Notes: a model not told the origin generated them from the sequence alone. 64,000 bases of DNA from Metopolophium dirhodum (GCF_019925205.1 NC_083562.1:22940001-23004000), one strand, 5' to 3'. Positions 1 through 16,400 are shown, numbered from the stretch's first letter. Numbers and translations are program-made.

Positions 1-2700
1 GTGTGTCTGTTTCTTGAAAATACTCTGTGAAAACACTAGTGTGTTTGTGTGAACAAAATACTTTTATTATAACAATTTCATTTCAGATATTCATTTCAGG
101 CCTTGTTAAAAAAAATTTTAAATTCTGCAGTATAGCACAGAGTAATATTTATTAATATTAATATTATTTATCATTTAATCCAAAAAATGTCGTGTTTTTC
201 TTTCAAAATTATTACTAGTATTTTATCGACGAATAATGTACATAATATTTACGCCCCTTAGTTGAACACATAGATTCTTAACGTTTTAAAAATTCTACCA
301 TGCAATATTACTATACATAATATTGAAGTGCTATCAAAAACATTCAACAAACTCATAATACCAATAACACCTATAATTGAAAGTTGGAATTATCTGTGAA
401 TTTCAATTTTCAGTCGTTTTTTAAAGAATTTCAAATTTTTTTTTTGGGGGGGGGGAATTCTCTAAATAAATTAATGTAATCAAACTTTAATACGGATCAG
501 ATTATTATATTAAATTCAAAGACAAAATAATAGGAGTATTACATTTTAATATTTTATTGGAATACTCATAAATTGAAAACACAAATAATTACTAATCGAT
601 TTTTATGTAGGTATATCTTATATACATTATGAAATGCTACTTTTATGATGTACCTACAACCTACCTATAATTATTTTTGCGTCGTTTATTCTTAGACACG
701 ACCATTGTTATGATACGTTTTAATGAGGAAACACGTCTAGTAAAAATAAAAGTAAAAAAGGTGCGCACATTTACAAACTATGCGCCTACCCATGATTTAA
801 TAGATTTTTCTTTATCTTTTTCCTTTCAATTACAACAATATATGATTATAATTTCGTAATAGTACAATAAACATACATTGTAGCCCGTCGACTATATTAT
901 GTACACAAGACATAACATTACTATTTATTATACTATACAGTATACATGTATTCTAAAAAGTAAAACTTGATATTTTTTTCCCATCGGAATGTCAATCGGT
1001 TTTAGTTACATATCATAACAAATGATTTGTACATATTATTTTTGTCTATCATTTTATGTTATACACTATTATATACAAACGACGTATCTATTATTACGTT
1101 GCGTGGCAATCGTTATAATATTACACATGAATAATAGTTATATTAAATACATGGATGCATGTTTAATATGATTCTATATCGTGGTATAAAACATTTTCAA
1201 AAGTATATTTTATCCGGGAAGGAGGGCGAATTTAAAAACGGCAAGAATAGAAGACATTGTAAAACTCGTCATTTCCTTATAAGCCACGTAGGCATTAATA
1301 ATATTTTATATTCCTATTTTGTATGTAATAGGTACCTGCTTTATTTTAATAGCAGTTGGACATTTGAAATGACGTAAAAATAACAGTATTTACCCGCACG
1401 CAACAACCTTAAGGTTCTGAATAAATATTCTTATGCTTAAATCCATGTAATTGGTGATTTTTCGTTAGCATGCATAATGCATTTTTTTTTTTTACTGCAT
1501 ATCTTATAAACGTTTATTAAACTAGTTTTACACGTAGATTTCGATCGCGGCCTAAAAGATTTTTGATGTTTAGGTGTTGTATGTATAACAACGAATTTTT
1601 TTTTTACTATTATTATTTATATTCGACCGATTAGAATCATATTTTTAACACTTTTCTTAAGTTTGGTTTCACGTCTGTCTGTGATCAAATCTTGCGCGCT
1701 CGATTTGAGGCACTTTTTGTTACTTGAATAATTATTCGTGACCATTAAATATCAAACTCAATTAAAAACTAAATGTTTACTCGCGCTCTTTTCACATTTA
1801 CTGTCGGCCTATGTCGGTTTTTACATTTTTTAGTTCATAAAATTCTACTAGTTCGTTGTTATGATGTAATGTGTGTGTGAGTGTTTTTTACGATAGGACC
1901 CAGCATAATCCGTGAGAACAATTTAAATAAAATAAAACTATCGAACGGCAGTGTTTATATATTATGAGAGATGTGTATATAGGGTTCATCTGCCATATTC
2001 GAGACTATATATTGAACAGAAATAGTTTTATTGTTTTTTTTCTCTCAGAATGTTGTTTATATTTTATTGGCCTTCAACTCTGCGCAGATAATAACGTTGT
2101 TTAATTAAAAAGGATCATCATTCATTGCTGCGTTTACGAAAATCGATAAGCGCGCGTGGTAAAAATCGTTAAACTCCACATACTGTAAGTTTGTTCACAT
2201 GGCTGGTTGACAAAAACGTCAACTATTTTTTAATTAATTCACTGTAATAATCAGTATTATATCACAGAATAATAGAATAATTATACTGTGATTATATAGA
2301 CGCAATGACGCATTTGTGTTTTGTGAAAAAAATATATTAATTATGCATTTTAATGTTTCAAGTGATCTTTAAACGTGTAGAATTTTTTTTCATAATTGAT
2401 GTTCATAATTAAAATATATAAAATTATTAATTTATAATAAACATTTTACATTATACATTAAAACCAATAGCCATATTATATATATTTTGATTAAAACTTC
2501 CACCAAAAAAAAACTCTCCTCATATAATAGATTTTGTATACAGAAGATAGCTAAGCTATAAAATATGTAATATTGGTTTTATTTGAAAATTAAGTGGCAA
2601 CCTAGTAAGACTTAAAAGAGGTTGTATTATGGTCAGTGAACTGTTATGTGTATCCTCCCTGAAACTGTTTCTCAGTACTTATACCATTGAGTATGACCAC
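1..2700. other. AT-rich intergenic DNA, no gene seen
   Basis: Only short ORFs without recognisable domains. One distinctive homopolymer junction, T10 followed by G10, lies at 436-455. Confidence 0.6.
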
Positions 2701-2712
2701 TATGACCTGTTA

Positions 2713-3567
2713 GTCAGAGGCGTGCTCAGTAATTTTGGATGGGGGTTGGTTGGACATTTTTTCAAACAAAATATTTGTTAAACTTAGCGTTATAAATCTA
2801 GTTTAGCATCTATGAGGTGCCTATGTATTATACTATTATTACAACCAGTTAAAAACGATGGGGCAGAAGGTAATTGCCGGAAATCATTAGTTTTTATGGT
2901 ATAGCCTTACAAAGTTCACAATTTTCGGTGTTTTCAACATTTTCAACATTTTAATTTTTTTTTTTTTTTTTGAAACCTAGTTAAATCAACGTTTTAAAAA
3001 TTATAACGCAAACATAATGCTGGGTTTACATAACACATTGAGGGATGTTTTCGATTTTAATTGTACGAGTGAGCGCAGTAAATAGTGTAGGTACCTATAT
3101 GAAAATTTCAAAAATGTTTATTAGCTATAAGCCGATAACTTTAAAATGAATCTGGCCACCAAATTCAGACTTCCCAATCGTTTTCAGCATGCTTAACGAC
3201 ATAAGTACGTTAAAACTGAAAAAATTTAAAAAAAAGGTTGCTCAATAAAACAAAAAAGTTCCAAACGCGCGGTAAAATATTGAGTTGTACGAATGTATAA
3301 AACACCGAAAATCGTGAACTTTGTAAGGCTATAACTTAAAAACCTATGATTTTTGGCAATTCATTTTTCAACATCGTTCTGATTAACTCGTAATACATAG
3401 GTTTCCGAACAAAAAAATTGAAAAATTAGCGTGGGTGCTAAGTTAAATTTGTTCCAAATAAATTATTTTAATTATATGTAAGTATACATATATTATATTC
3501 GTCAAGTGTCCATTGGGGGTTCGAACACCTTAAGCCACCCCCTCCCCCCCTTGAGCACGCCCATTGA
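2713..3567. mobile_element. Non-autonomous foldback (long-TIR) DNA element
   Basis: The two ends are inverted relatives: GGCGTGCTCA near 2718-2729 and TGAGCACGCCC at 3552-3562. The inverted similarity continues inward, including CTATGTATTA (2821-2830) against TAATACATAG (3391-3400) and the block around ATAGCCTTACAAAGTTCAC (about 2900-2918) against its near-complement at about 3314-3333. The arms are about 220-260 bp. No transposase is present. The heptamer TGACCTG occurs just outside both ends (2703-2709 and 3565-3571) and may be a target duplication, but the exact termini are uncertain, so the superfamily is not assigned. Confidence 0.7.
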
Positions 3568-4339
3568 CCTGAGTAGAAATGCTCCACATACGATATTGTG
3601 TTTGACGTAAAATTGCTGACATTCTAATAGTTTAAGCAGTATAAAAAGACAAAACTGAAAACATAATCATATTAACATCGTTTTATATACATTTGGAAAC
3701 GTTTAAAAATATTTGATCTGCTAACATGGAAAAGACCACGTGGAAGCCGATAGTAATGTGGCATACTATAATTTATATTATGCATAATAAATATTATATA
3801 ATATAATATATAGGAATATATTATTGTATATAGTATTATTACCTACTAGTAATAAGTATGCATTACAATATAATTATCTCTGCTATGCCTTATCAAAGCC
3901 GGAAGAAATCTAGTCGACTTATATAGGCGTTAGTATAAACTCCCTGAGTAGAATAATTATTATTCAAAATGGCTAATAACAATAATAATAAGTAATTATT
4001 ATTATAAAATCGTCCTACATGGACCAATATAAAATATAATAAATAATGACCGGTATCTGCATTTTCGTTATTCGTCGCTGTTGTGGGCGATTAATAATAT
4101 TATTAAGAAGATATTTTATGGGTGTAATATAATATTTAGGACCAGTCTTAGCATAAAATGCATTCCCATTATTCGTTACACCAATATTATAATAATTATG
4201 TAATAAATATTTTCATAGCTAAATTGCTAAACTAAAAATATGTACATAACAATTTAGATTGTAATGTTATAATTAATGAATAATATATTATATCACTGTT
4301 ATAATTGTTACACAGTCACAATTCTCATTTTAAAAAAAC

Positions 4340-4491
4340 ATAAATTTGTACCGCCACAAGACACTCCTTCAGTTATACTAAAAATCACAAGAATTTGAAA
4401 ATATTATGGTCTTTAAGTATGATTAACAATTAAAAAATCAGGATTTAAATAAAATGGAGTTGAGCATGCTCGGCGAATCACCCTGTATATA
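4340..4491 (-). repeat. Dispersed repeat fragment with CAGGGTGATTC terminus
   Basis: Read on the minus strand from 4491, it starts ATATACAGGGTGATTC, then GCATGCTCA, and about 120 bp in has GGAGTGTCTTGTG. The same order and spacing occurs on the plus strand at 63529-63840, so both are diverged copies of one family. Coding capacity is absent. Confidence 0.6.
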
Positions 4492-7400
4492 GTATTGTAC
4501 ACTGAAGCAAAATCGTTCTCGTTCGGAAAAAAAAACAATTAAGAAAAGTAACGCACGCGTGGCACACTCAACTCTCACACATATGTGTCGAGCACTCGAG
4601 CCATTAACTATTTTAGGAAACCATAACTTCCAGGTGTCGGTTGGGCCCCATTAAATCGCATGCAACCAATGTATATAACCGATTGCAGCGTATAGCACTC
4701 GAGTGATATTATAATAATTACATAATCATTTTTTGTCGTTACTTATTATTATATTATTATAAGTTATACCCATTGATTCATTGTACGCGTCTCCTGTGCA
4801 GTTATCGATGATCAACGTACAACTGCAGCTCAAACTACCTGTTATAAACTTATTACATTATTTTTGCTACTTCGTTGACGTGCTTAGAACTACCATACCA
4901 CGCTCTAATCGCTCCGCAAGAAGTCGACAAGTTTCGGCCGAGTATTATTATAGTAGTAGGTATATTATATTGTAGGTAGGTACTTATAATGTATTTTTAC
5001 AACACCGTTGGCGTATCGTTAATATTATATATGACTACGGCAATAATACTATAATTATTATTAATGCGCGATATTATACGGTATATTATTATATATTATT
5101 ATTGTAGGTGCATAAATATATAATATAAGTTATTACAACTGCGGGCCGTAAATGCATCCCAGTGCAGACGTGCGGTGTGCAGGCTGTGCCACGAATGTCC
5201 CATCTGCTGAACTGCGGCACCGCCTGACGTTTTGACTAGGGGCCTGTGAAACTCCCCTCTTCTAAAATTGAATATTTTCCTAAATGAAATGTGATTTTGT
5301 TTCACAATACATACGCGTCCGTATATACGGTATATATTATTATATGGGTACAGGAAACGACAAATTACAGTATCCACTGAATATTACAATATAATTTAAT
5401 ATGTGGCGGTAGAACATATTCATACAGTTGTGGGTAGACAACGATTGGCTACAACAGTTATTGACTAAATCAAAAGCAAAACAGTACAACAAAGATGTTT
5501 TTGGGCTGGGTAAAACTTTTTTTTCTAATCGATTTTTGTAACGATTTGTTTTCTGCTATAGAAACGCAATCCACAATAAAAATATATATATATATAATAT
5601 ATATATATATAATTTACAACATATTTTATTAACATAAAATATTCGTTTTTTAACCACAAAACAAATAAATTGGAATTATTGGAGAGCCTAATAAATATCT
5701 ATAAACATATAGTTACGAATTTTTTTTAATACCTTTTCACATTTCGAAAGAATTATAGATACTCTTTCTTGATCGAAAAAAACATGCCAGATATAATACC
5801 CATTGTAATAATATCAGGTTTCGGTCGTTGTATACCTACATAATTATAAATATATTAGAGTTTAAATATCTCGAGTTTCTGGTTTGAATAATCCGACGAG
5901 TTACTGCAAAACCACTGCGGAAAAAAAGTATAAAATATTATAATATATTACCGACCTTTGTGATATATACTATAATTTAACGGTAGCTGCAGATCGTTAC
6001 CACAGATTAATTGGAAAACGTGAGGAAAAAAGATTTACAAAAAAAAAAAAAAATCAAAACTAAAACATAATCACCCCATGAATGGTAACCGATGTGTGCC
6101 TAGGGTTCGTGCATTGTTCACCAGAATCCGCATCATCTGAAATAGGGTCAAGATACCACCACACACTTACATTCTATATACTCAAACACCGCCCGAAACG
6201 GGATGCGACATCTGCAACAGCGATCAAAAACTCCCTCGAATACCTATTACATAAATATATTTTATATTTTATGTGTTTGGACGAGATTGTACGCTCGTTT
6301 GATTTTCAAAATATCGTCCATTATACGCTCCCATTGTCAGCAGGTCATCCTGCATTTCACGCGGAAACTTACAAATATTATATTTTAACGCATGGTGCGA
6401 CTATTATTAATTACAATGCCTACTACTAGTTTAGTAGTTAGGCAAAATTGCAATAAACATCGTTTGGAAATCGACTTTTTAACTAAATTCACTGAAAACA
6501 GTATTTTTAAAATTCGAAATCAAAAAATTGCACTATCAATGATTGTGTTATCGAATGGTTAATACCTACTTACATGGTAAAATACTAAAATATGTGATAC
6601 CTTAAAATAGTATAAAAAGTAGGTACATTCAGAAATTAAAATAAAATCAAAACGTTCGTGTTACAATTTTCTCTATACCTCATAAGGTCTTTTAAAATCT
6701 CTGACAAAAGGATTAAAAAAAATATAATTGGATTTTTGAAATTCATTTATTCGGAATCATGTCTAAGTTCTGTCTACGTACTACGATGGACTTACCATGA
6801 TGACTATATAGTATATAATAATAATATAATATCACGTTTTCGTGCAACCGCTCTCTAAATGTTTACATTTCCTTCGTTGTTGTCGTCGAGGTTGACGGAC
6901 AATTTGAAGGAGACATCGACGGTGTATATTGTTATACAATTGTTTGTGTTGTGCGTACCTAAATACAATATAATATAGTATATGTAGGTATTACATATAT
7001 ATATAAATATATTATAAATACATACATATGTTAATATGTTATCATAATATATTATATTAGTTGAGTTCGCTTTTCGTTTTATTCTCAGAACGGTATGATT
7101 GCGGGTGACGTTTGAAATTTAAACTATTAATATAATAATATTATATATATATATATATATTGGTACAAATGCGATTTCGAAAAATGCGCATGAAAGCAAA
7201 ATTTAATCGAGTGAAAACGCAGTACCTATCTACCTAATACCTATACATAATGTATACTATATTATTCAGAATAAAAGTAATAATGTTATGTCGTGCATAT
7301 ATAAATATTATAATAGTTATCTCGTCGATCATATTATAATACCTTAGGTATACGATATTGTACGACTTATATTATTACCCACAACACTGATGTGACATTC

Positions 7401-10400
7401 AAAAAGTCTGTTTTGTATTATAGAGATGCGAGATATTATAATAATCTTAAATATTATTCTGGTTCGACTGGTATAGGTCTGGCAAAATGTCAAATTGTTT
7501 CATCGCTCTATTATAATTTTTATTCTCCTCACACGTTACATATAACTATGTAATATGTTTATATCCAAACGGTATTGCAGCAGTTTGCTTACTGACTCGG
7601 GGGTGTATAATTTATGTATGTATGAAAAGGTGGTAAGAGCATCTCAATCATGGAATGTCGGATTAAAATACAATTTCAAACACGGTAATATTAAAACATT
7701 ATCATAATTCATAGTGTCATAGTGAAATTACTATAAAAACCAAATACATTATGTATGTATGCGTTTTTTCCTGCAATAAAACTAAAATAAATTTTAAAAT
7801 TCAAATTCAAGAAGAGTACGTTCTATAATAGTAAAATACGTGTTCGTTCGGAGGCGGAATCATATTATATCTACAAGTTATATTATATAAATATATTAAG
7901 TAGGTATAGGTCAAAGTTTATCAAATAAATTGCATATAATCCGTTATAATGAAATAAAGTCTATATATCGATGTGGTCCTTCCTGAACTGTGGTCTCGGT
8001 AGTGGGTGGACGGAGGTGACACGGTATTGATGAATAAATAAATAAATTACTAAATCTCTCTGTTTGATAGTTATGCATTGTACACTGGTTAAACATGGGC
8101 ATACCAAAACACTAAACATGAAAGATTAAGATCAATTATATGTACACGTGCCACAAAGTATGTGCCACATCCAGAATTATAAGTATTAAGTCACATGCGA
8201 CTTATTATTTGGGGGGATCGAGTGATGTGAAAAGAAAACCACCAACTACACACGACTCGTCCGGTGTGGTCTGGCGAATACTGCGGCACACGGCTCTCAC
8301 CGCGGCCGCGACACTTCGCCTTGATCTCCTAGGTATAGGTACGCGGGGTGACTGAGTCAGTATCTGGTACCGTGGACATGGTGGTTGTAGAAAAAAATAT
8401 CGATATCGGTCGGTGATAAACGTTTGATAAAACAAACGGCTACAATCCGAAACCCATATCAATATTAAGATAGAGTGATAACTATTATAATAACGAATTT
8501 TTCAAAATAACCCTTTATATCTTCTAGTTTTATTTTACTTCAACTAACCCAGTCTTATTCAAATAAAATAATTGTGTAATTTAACAGTGTCTATATAATT
8601 TAATCCCACATTATGCTGCCAATATTGTAATATATATATAAAAAAAAAATTATAAATTATAGAAATACTACATTTAAAAATGTTAAGTACAAAATAAGTG
8701 TAGCTCAAATTAATAAAGATTAAAATATTTTTTTTAAAACATGAATTTCAAATTAAAATTAACCAAATAATAATAAATTTACAAATATTTTAACAAAACT
8801 ATATATAGTCTTACGAATTCACATATTAATATGTTATATATTTATATAGACCGTATTATGATAATTGTAATTGGTTATGGTAGAAAGTTAACAATGACAA
8901 CTCATCATCATAACTACATATTATAATAATTTATAGTTGATGTCCAAATGTCCAATCCATTGTATAACGTAACGTCTGGTTTTCGTCAACGAATAGTGAG
9001 CGTACTACACAGTACACCAGTACACGATGTGTTGGTAAAATTTTATTTTAGAATAAAAATCAAATCTTCGGTGTGCTATGTAGTATAATATACTACAATT
9101 ACTACTAATGAGCGGATTTACATGGGTGACATACTACTCGTATTATAATAATGACAGTTTGGAAATGAAAAATAATATAGTACATAATATGTTATTTCTG
9201 CTCCACGGCGTGACTCACGCGCACCCTCACAAATATCAAAAATACTTATTTTCATTTTTTTTTTCAAATATTTTCAATATTTAACATGTATAATTAACAT
9301 GATTGGACAGGTACCAAATTTCCCAAAATCCAATGAGGGATGCTGGGTCATGTACGTCATGTAGAGGCAATAACAATGTTTTAACCGATAAACTGGCTAT
9401 AGCGGCGATGCACATACCAAAAATAGTTTTTATATACTAACGCCATTGCATGGGATACTGTTTTACGTAATTTTTTCAGTAGTTTTAGATGCATATAGTC
9501 ACACAGATATAATATAATACATCAATTTTTTTGAACAGGTCCAATATGCGTGATGTGAATATCAGCAAGTAGCGACTGTATAATATAATCGATGTTAATT
9601 TATTCTAAACAACCTTTACAAGTATAGAATATTACATATATTTTTGGTATTTATGATAGTTCTGCATGTTCTGCAATGGAATTACGTAAAAATGTCTACA
9701 TAATACCTACGTATACATTTTTCTCCATCATTTTAATTTTTTTTAAATTTATCCATATGTAGGTACTGTATTTTTTTTTAATATTAATTACTATTTTATT
9801 AAAGAAAAAGTATAAAATAACTGTAAATTGTTTAGTTCAGTTGGCGTTCTGCAACCCCATGCAAGTAAATAAAATATAACGTGGAAAAAAGTTGAGGGTG
9901 AATATATTTATTTCGAAAATGATCATATTGCGCACGCCCTAGACTAGGATAGTAGGTAACAAAAAAGGTCAATACTCAAAAGGCTCAAAATAAGTTTTTC
10001 AAACACGCAGTCTCCAAAATGAATTACAAAATAATATAGCTACACACTGGATTTCATTTTTAACATTTGTAACTAGGTACTAACTTATCCAAATGAAGTT
10101 ACGTTTATATCTTATTAACATTGTCATCATATGGAAAAAGTGTTTGTTTAAATGTTGAAAAGAAAAAAAGGCACGTGAACTGCCGGCTGCATGCTAAGCC
10201 TATTGTAGTTCTTTCATATGTACAGCATGCTATAGTTAGTTCCGGATTATAACATTTTAATAATATAGGTATAGATAGATTAATATTAGAATATTATAAT
10301 ATTTGTAATAAGTAAATATATACCAAATTGTCTGGTTGAAACATTATTATGACGTATAACAGTATAAATGTATAATATGTGTAGGATAAGTACTTAATAA

Positions 10401-13400
10401 TAATCTCATCTTGGCATCTAAACGATATGTATAATTTTTTTTCTAATGGTTTAAATTTAAAATATATGTTAATGAAGTATAATATATTAATTTATGATAC
10501 TAAAAAATAAGTTTGCTTTTACTACAACATAACTCAATACTTTTCTAAATACATTTTCTAATGCGGGTACGTAATGTTTTTATGTACATTTTAAATATCT
10601 AAAAGGAAAAAGCTATTTGGATGAGCCGAATAGCAATCATACATGCCTGAGATTTGCGATAAAAACGCGGTATAAACGTGTCACTGTATAGCCGATTTGA
10701 ATTTGGAAAGTGTTAGTGGTTACATGTATGACTTATTGACATGCGTTTATACATCAAACAGAGTTTAAAATAAAACGTCATTCAAACACGAATGGTGAGA
10801 TGATAACATATTATATAGGTGTTATATTATCAATGACGGGTAAAAACACGTGACGAGTCATAATTTCATCAAGAGTACCATTATTTCGGTCTGCAGTGGC
10901 ACAAAATCGGCAGTAGGTATAATAACGATTTTAATATTATTCCTGGTCAGACGATTTCCATTCCGTAACGGTTTTTACCTCGCAAAAAAAGCGTTCAGTC
11001 GTTCCTGTGCTGTGAAAACCTCGTGAAAACATAATAATATTATCGCTGTATACCTGAAGTATCATATTGTATTCATCTGCACCAGGTGCGACTATACCTA
11101 TGCGCGTCTCGGTATCCAACCGTCGATACACATATATAATATAATGAGAAATATACAACAAACTGTACGAGCATTATAATATGCGCTGCAGTTCACGTTC
11201 ACCCTGCGGTCCAGGTGCAGCATTATATACGGAGTGTATATCTACTAACTGGCGGATATATTTACACCCTAAAATACGAAAAAAAAAAACAACAAACAAA
11301 CAATCATCATCATATCGTCGATGTATATATATAATATAAGTATAATGGCGTGCGTGTCGGGCTTTATACTTGCGGCGCGGGCCAAAAACTCGACAGATGT
11401 CGGTCGGTCGCCCCGATTTATACATTATATTATTATTATTATTATTATTGTATACGACACACAACGACGTATACTCTTCCAGAGTTCCAGCCCCCAATCG
11501 AAAACGCCAAACGTTATATTATATATAATAATAATAAATGTATTATTATTAAATTTACGAGACTGTATAACGTTGTCGTTGTCGCGTGTATAACTGGTTC
11601 GGAGCTTTCCCCGGGGAGATTAACGCTCGCAATAATTATTTGGTGGTATTTCGAAGTCGATCGGACTACAAAGTGGGGTGCGGCAACTTTGTGCACATGC
11701 TGAACTGCTGCACTCGCGTATAATTATTCTCGAACGGCGACGACGTGGGAAACGCGACGATCTTTGCCCGTCGCCGTTGATCTATGTACATCGCCCGTGG
11801 CCACGGGGCTCCCACAATAATATTATAATCATAATATTATACCTATACGATGCTCATACGACGGCATGGTCGGTGGAGATGTCCGTGAATATATACGTTT
11901 GTCCGATTTCCCAACGGGCTAAACCATGAGGTCCATGTAACGTGCACGCACAATATTTCTCATCTGTTGTACATAATAATATTATTATTCTATTCGTATA
12001 TATTGTATTATATTGTTTACGATACTGTAAGTATAAGTACCTATGATGTACTATACACGCGGATGGCGTATTTCACTATCGCCGGATTTCACTTTGCGTA
12101 CCTATACGGTATATTATGTGGCTGCTTGTATGGATATGATAAATGTTACAATAGTGTGAGCAGCGCAAAACGGCCACAGACAATCGCCAACGGCCGTTTT
12201 AGACCAGTGTATTTAGGTAGGTAGTTATAAATGTATAACATATGGGTACCCACTTGTCCGCAGACGTTATACTTCTGATTTTTTTGTTTTTAACGATTTT
12301 TCAATATCCTTGTGAACGATTATTATCCATAAATTGTGTGTGCACGACGATGTTTTCCATTTTATTATTTCCATGTGTTATAGGTATATATACGCGCACA
12401 ATGCACATGTGTATGCCATATACTTATAAAATATAGCAACCATGATAAATTACTATAACTCGAAGATATTTACTATTTACATCGATCGTAGTAACAATAA
12501 TAATTTATCCACGAAAGCAGTCAATATTAATGTAAAATAATGCTTAAGCATAAATTATATTACATAGATAAATACACTAATTTGACCTATGATTCACCAA
12601 AATAATAATAAACCATAAATGTTAAGCCATTACGGAATACGGATACTGAAATATAAAGAATGCATTTTATATTTCTAGAAATAAGTTATGAATTTTCTAT
12701 ACATTTGTTATAGTGTACTATATTCTTATAATAAAATTGTAAAATATGCGAATTAAAAAAAATATATATAAAAATTAGAGTGCATTAATTTTCTATTGTT
12801 AACATGTCAATATGATTTATACTACTATATACTTGGGATTAGAACCAATAGTTCTTTACTTAAATCCGCTTATAGTTACCCTAATTTTATCCCTAGATTT
12901 AGGGGTTGAATTGTTGATGTGACTAAAAATATATGTGAAAAAAATAATGGGATGGTGAAAAACCACTATAAATAAAATTATATAATGATAATTCTAACAC
13001 ATTATAATATATTTCGGTCTATGCTCATAAAATATTTTAAACATTATTTACCCCAAAATATGTAAGTACTCACCACAAGTCATGACTCACGAGACATCCC
13101 TTACATATACATGTACATGATAGTTTAACATTAATAGTTTTAAATGATTAAAATTGATAATTTTTTTCTATGGAATTCCGTAATGGATGGTAATATTATA
13201 CATCCTTGATCTCCGGCTCTTTCCGACTTCGTGAGTACCTATAATACAACAGAATTTTTTTCACGAATTCAAATCTAAAACGCACATGTTTGATGCCCTC
13301 GGACAGAAAAGTTTTCCTGATGGTTTGCGTGTACGACTTTTTGCAACCAATATTTGTCCCGTCAAAACGACTACGTGGAATATAATGTGTGTTACACACT

Positions 13401-16400
13401 AAATATAATTATGTTGGCCGCCAGCAACAGTGCCATCCCAATTATAAGTGAGAAAATAGCTCTCTAACAACGTGCATTTATACCAATATTATAATATAAT
13501 ATCCATAGTAAAAATAATGCTGTTTGGGCGTATAGGACCATCTGCATGATTCAGAGGACTTCGACGGAAAATTGGAGAGAGACCCCGGATGACTCATTAA
13601 GGATACGTGACGAATTTATGTCCCTCCGAGGAAACTACAGTTAAAATCGATCTACAAAAGGGGAAAATATTGTGCTGAGCTGGGGACTAGAGATTTCCCA
13701 TAGTACAATAATTGAGACCTTTGTGAATGAAACGTTAACATTTGCATGGGTGCCAGAAGCATAATATAAACAAGTAAATTTACAAACTATCCGGCATGGT
13801 CGTGTGTTGTTGTACGATATCTGCAGTAAATTATTACAGAGATCCCCGACTTTTAGCAATTATTTTTATGCCACTATCGGGAATTGGGCTGTACGTATAA
13901 TATAGTATATTTACTTTGCACTTAATCCTCGTTTGGTTTACGACGTGTACAATAAAAGCAAACATCAAAAATATTTGTTGTCATGAATCGCGATCATATA
14001 AATGTTTTAACGGCTTATGCGCCGACAACAATAATTTGAATTTTTTAAAGAACCACTGCAGTGTGTAACACACATAGTATCTGTAAAACATTTGCACGCG
14101 AATGTACCTATGTATAATAAATAATAATATCATGTATGCGTGAGTATAGTGAGTGTATTTCCCATGGTCAAATTATTTTTTCAATTAAGTCCATACAGCT
14201 TCGTGTAGGTATCGTGTAGTATTTAGTACGTATAGGAAGTATATAGAACATTAAGAGATACACATTTTACTTATATCTTCGACCATACGATATCGTTTTC
14301 TGTAACTTATTATACACGCGAATGGTGAATTTAAATTATAATAATAAATTGTAGTTTACATATCAATAAATTATTTATTCAAGCTTTGCAAGTATAAAAT
14401 GATTTTCTCTTATTTAATTACTTTTGTTTATTATAGCTATTGATTTTTGCTTAACATAATGTTATTGAATCATGAAAATCAAACCATGTTGACACTCAGT
14501 GACAGAGAAGAATATTATTTGAAGTATTATTTTAAATTATTGTCTTTCGTTACTTTAATATTTACTTCTCCGATTTTAGAAGTAGGTGCTTTCTCAATCA
14601 ATAACAATAGTAAAATATTATACTGTCAAGTTAATAATTGCATTAATTCTAATCATGTTGATATTTATATTTAAAATACATAACACAAAATATAGTAAGT
14701 ATAACACAACACAGCAGAATGTGTATAGCGGTCTTCTATTCTCATATTAAATTTGAATACATGTAAAATACAAAATGGTTTTCAAAGTGATCGAACTCTT
14801 CCACACCATTTACCGAAATCACAAAATGTATCGTTAAAATAATTATAAATTATATAAGATTGGAAACAAAGCAAGATTCAAATTATGGATACCTATTTCG
14901 TAGAGCGGGAGCACAGTATACATTCTATTGTAGTATTGTGCATTTGTGATATTAACTTATGTTGATGTAATAACTTATAATTATGAATTCTAGCGTCAAT
15001 TTGTTACTTTCAAATTGTATTTAGTAGATATGATTGCGAATATTTTTCAACGATTGCACATTACGAACAAGCTAAGTGTACCCATATCTGTTTTTAATAT
15101 TAATATATTAATGTAGGTATTTAAAAAATATTAGTTATACCGTTTATGATGAGACGAAGAAAATAATTTAGAGTTATCTGTTGTCCCGTTCATTACAACA
15201 TTTTACATTTATCGCCGTCGTTAACGTCATTGCCATACTTAAGTTCTCTGCATATAGTTATCAATGTATCATACTCACAGCATATAAGTACACACCTAAT
15301 TGAAACATTAAGACGAAAAGTTTATTTCGTTTACAACGCACAAGAGTAATAAATTAATAAATAGAAGCAAATGTATAATACCATATTACAGTATAATTTA
15401 TCTGTACCATAAAACAATAAAGTTTACTCTGTATTAATATTTTTACTTAGTATAAATCTTAATAGTAAACATGTTTAGTTTATGACTTAAGTATATTTTT
15501 ATCGTTCTAAGTTCCGGCTTATAGCTTTTTGCAGTTGATCGTATATTTTTATACGTCGTGGTTAAATATTCAATATTACATAAAAATTACTATGCATATT
15601 ATTTTTTTTTTGCCAGTTTACATTATACAAAATATAGTTTAAAAGATTTTTTAATACAAGAAAACAACTATTCAGCTTATCGTAATATCGTATCACGCTA
15701 CAAACTACTAACCTTATGGTGTAACTAGTAAGTACCTACTTCTATTACTTTTGGTACAATGTTCTATTTTACTACACACAGAACATAATTGAAGAACAGT
15801 TTCGGCCGCACAGTATTTATTATTTATTATACATTTCCAGGTAGACAAAAATCTCAAAACAACAAAAAAAATCTAATAATTATGTCGTTTATTTTAAAAA
15901 AAATATTTTTACCCTGTAATATTAAAAGCAATAAAAATAAATTACATACTAGGTAACACTTTTATGATGTTCTGAAATCGTTTTTGAAAACCATACTTCA
16001 GCACCTCGGTATAGTCTCTATGAGTTATTCTAACCGGATTTTCACTTCTGAGATATATAAGTACCTATATATATATTATTATATTGTATATTTTTATTTA
16101 ATATATGATGTGTATAATATATTATAATATATTATACACTATATGCTTGTAGTGATAGTAAATCAAATCACGAAGTTGTTTAATTTAAAACTAATTTAAA
16201 CAAGTCATGGTCCCGCTTGTTTAGTTATGTTGTACTGTTGTACATTTCATATATTCTCATTTTTTAAGAAAACGTCTCCAATTAAATTCTAAAAAAAACG
16301 TTTTGGTTTTTAGCGACGAGTGACGACTAAACAAATATTCTACACGTTGATAATATTATGTAAAATGTTATGGAGAAAATCGTGAAATCAGCCCGTACGG

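Noticed and set aside
3518..3529. GGTTCGAACACC, resembling a tRNA B box
   Set aside because: No A box or cloverleaf arms at the right distance; it lies within the foldback element.
6082..6429. 115-codon plus-strand ORF
   Set aside because: No similarity to a known domain, no splice context, and composition like the surrounding noncoding DNA.
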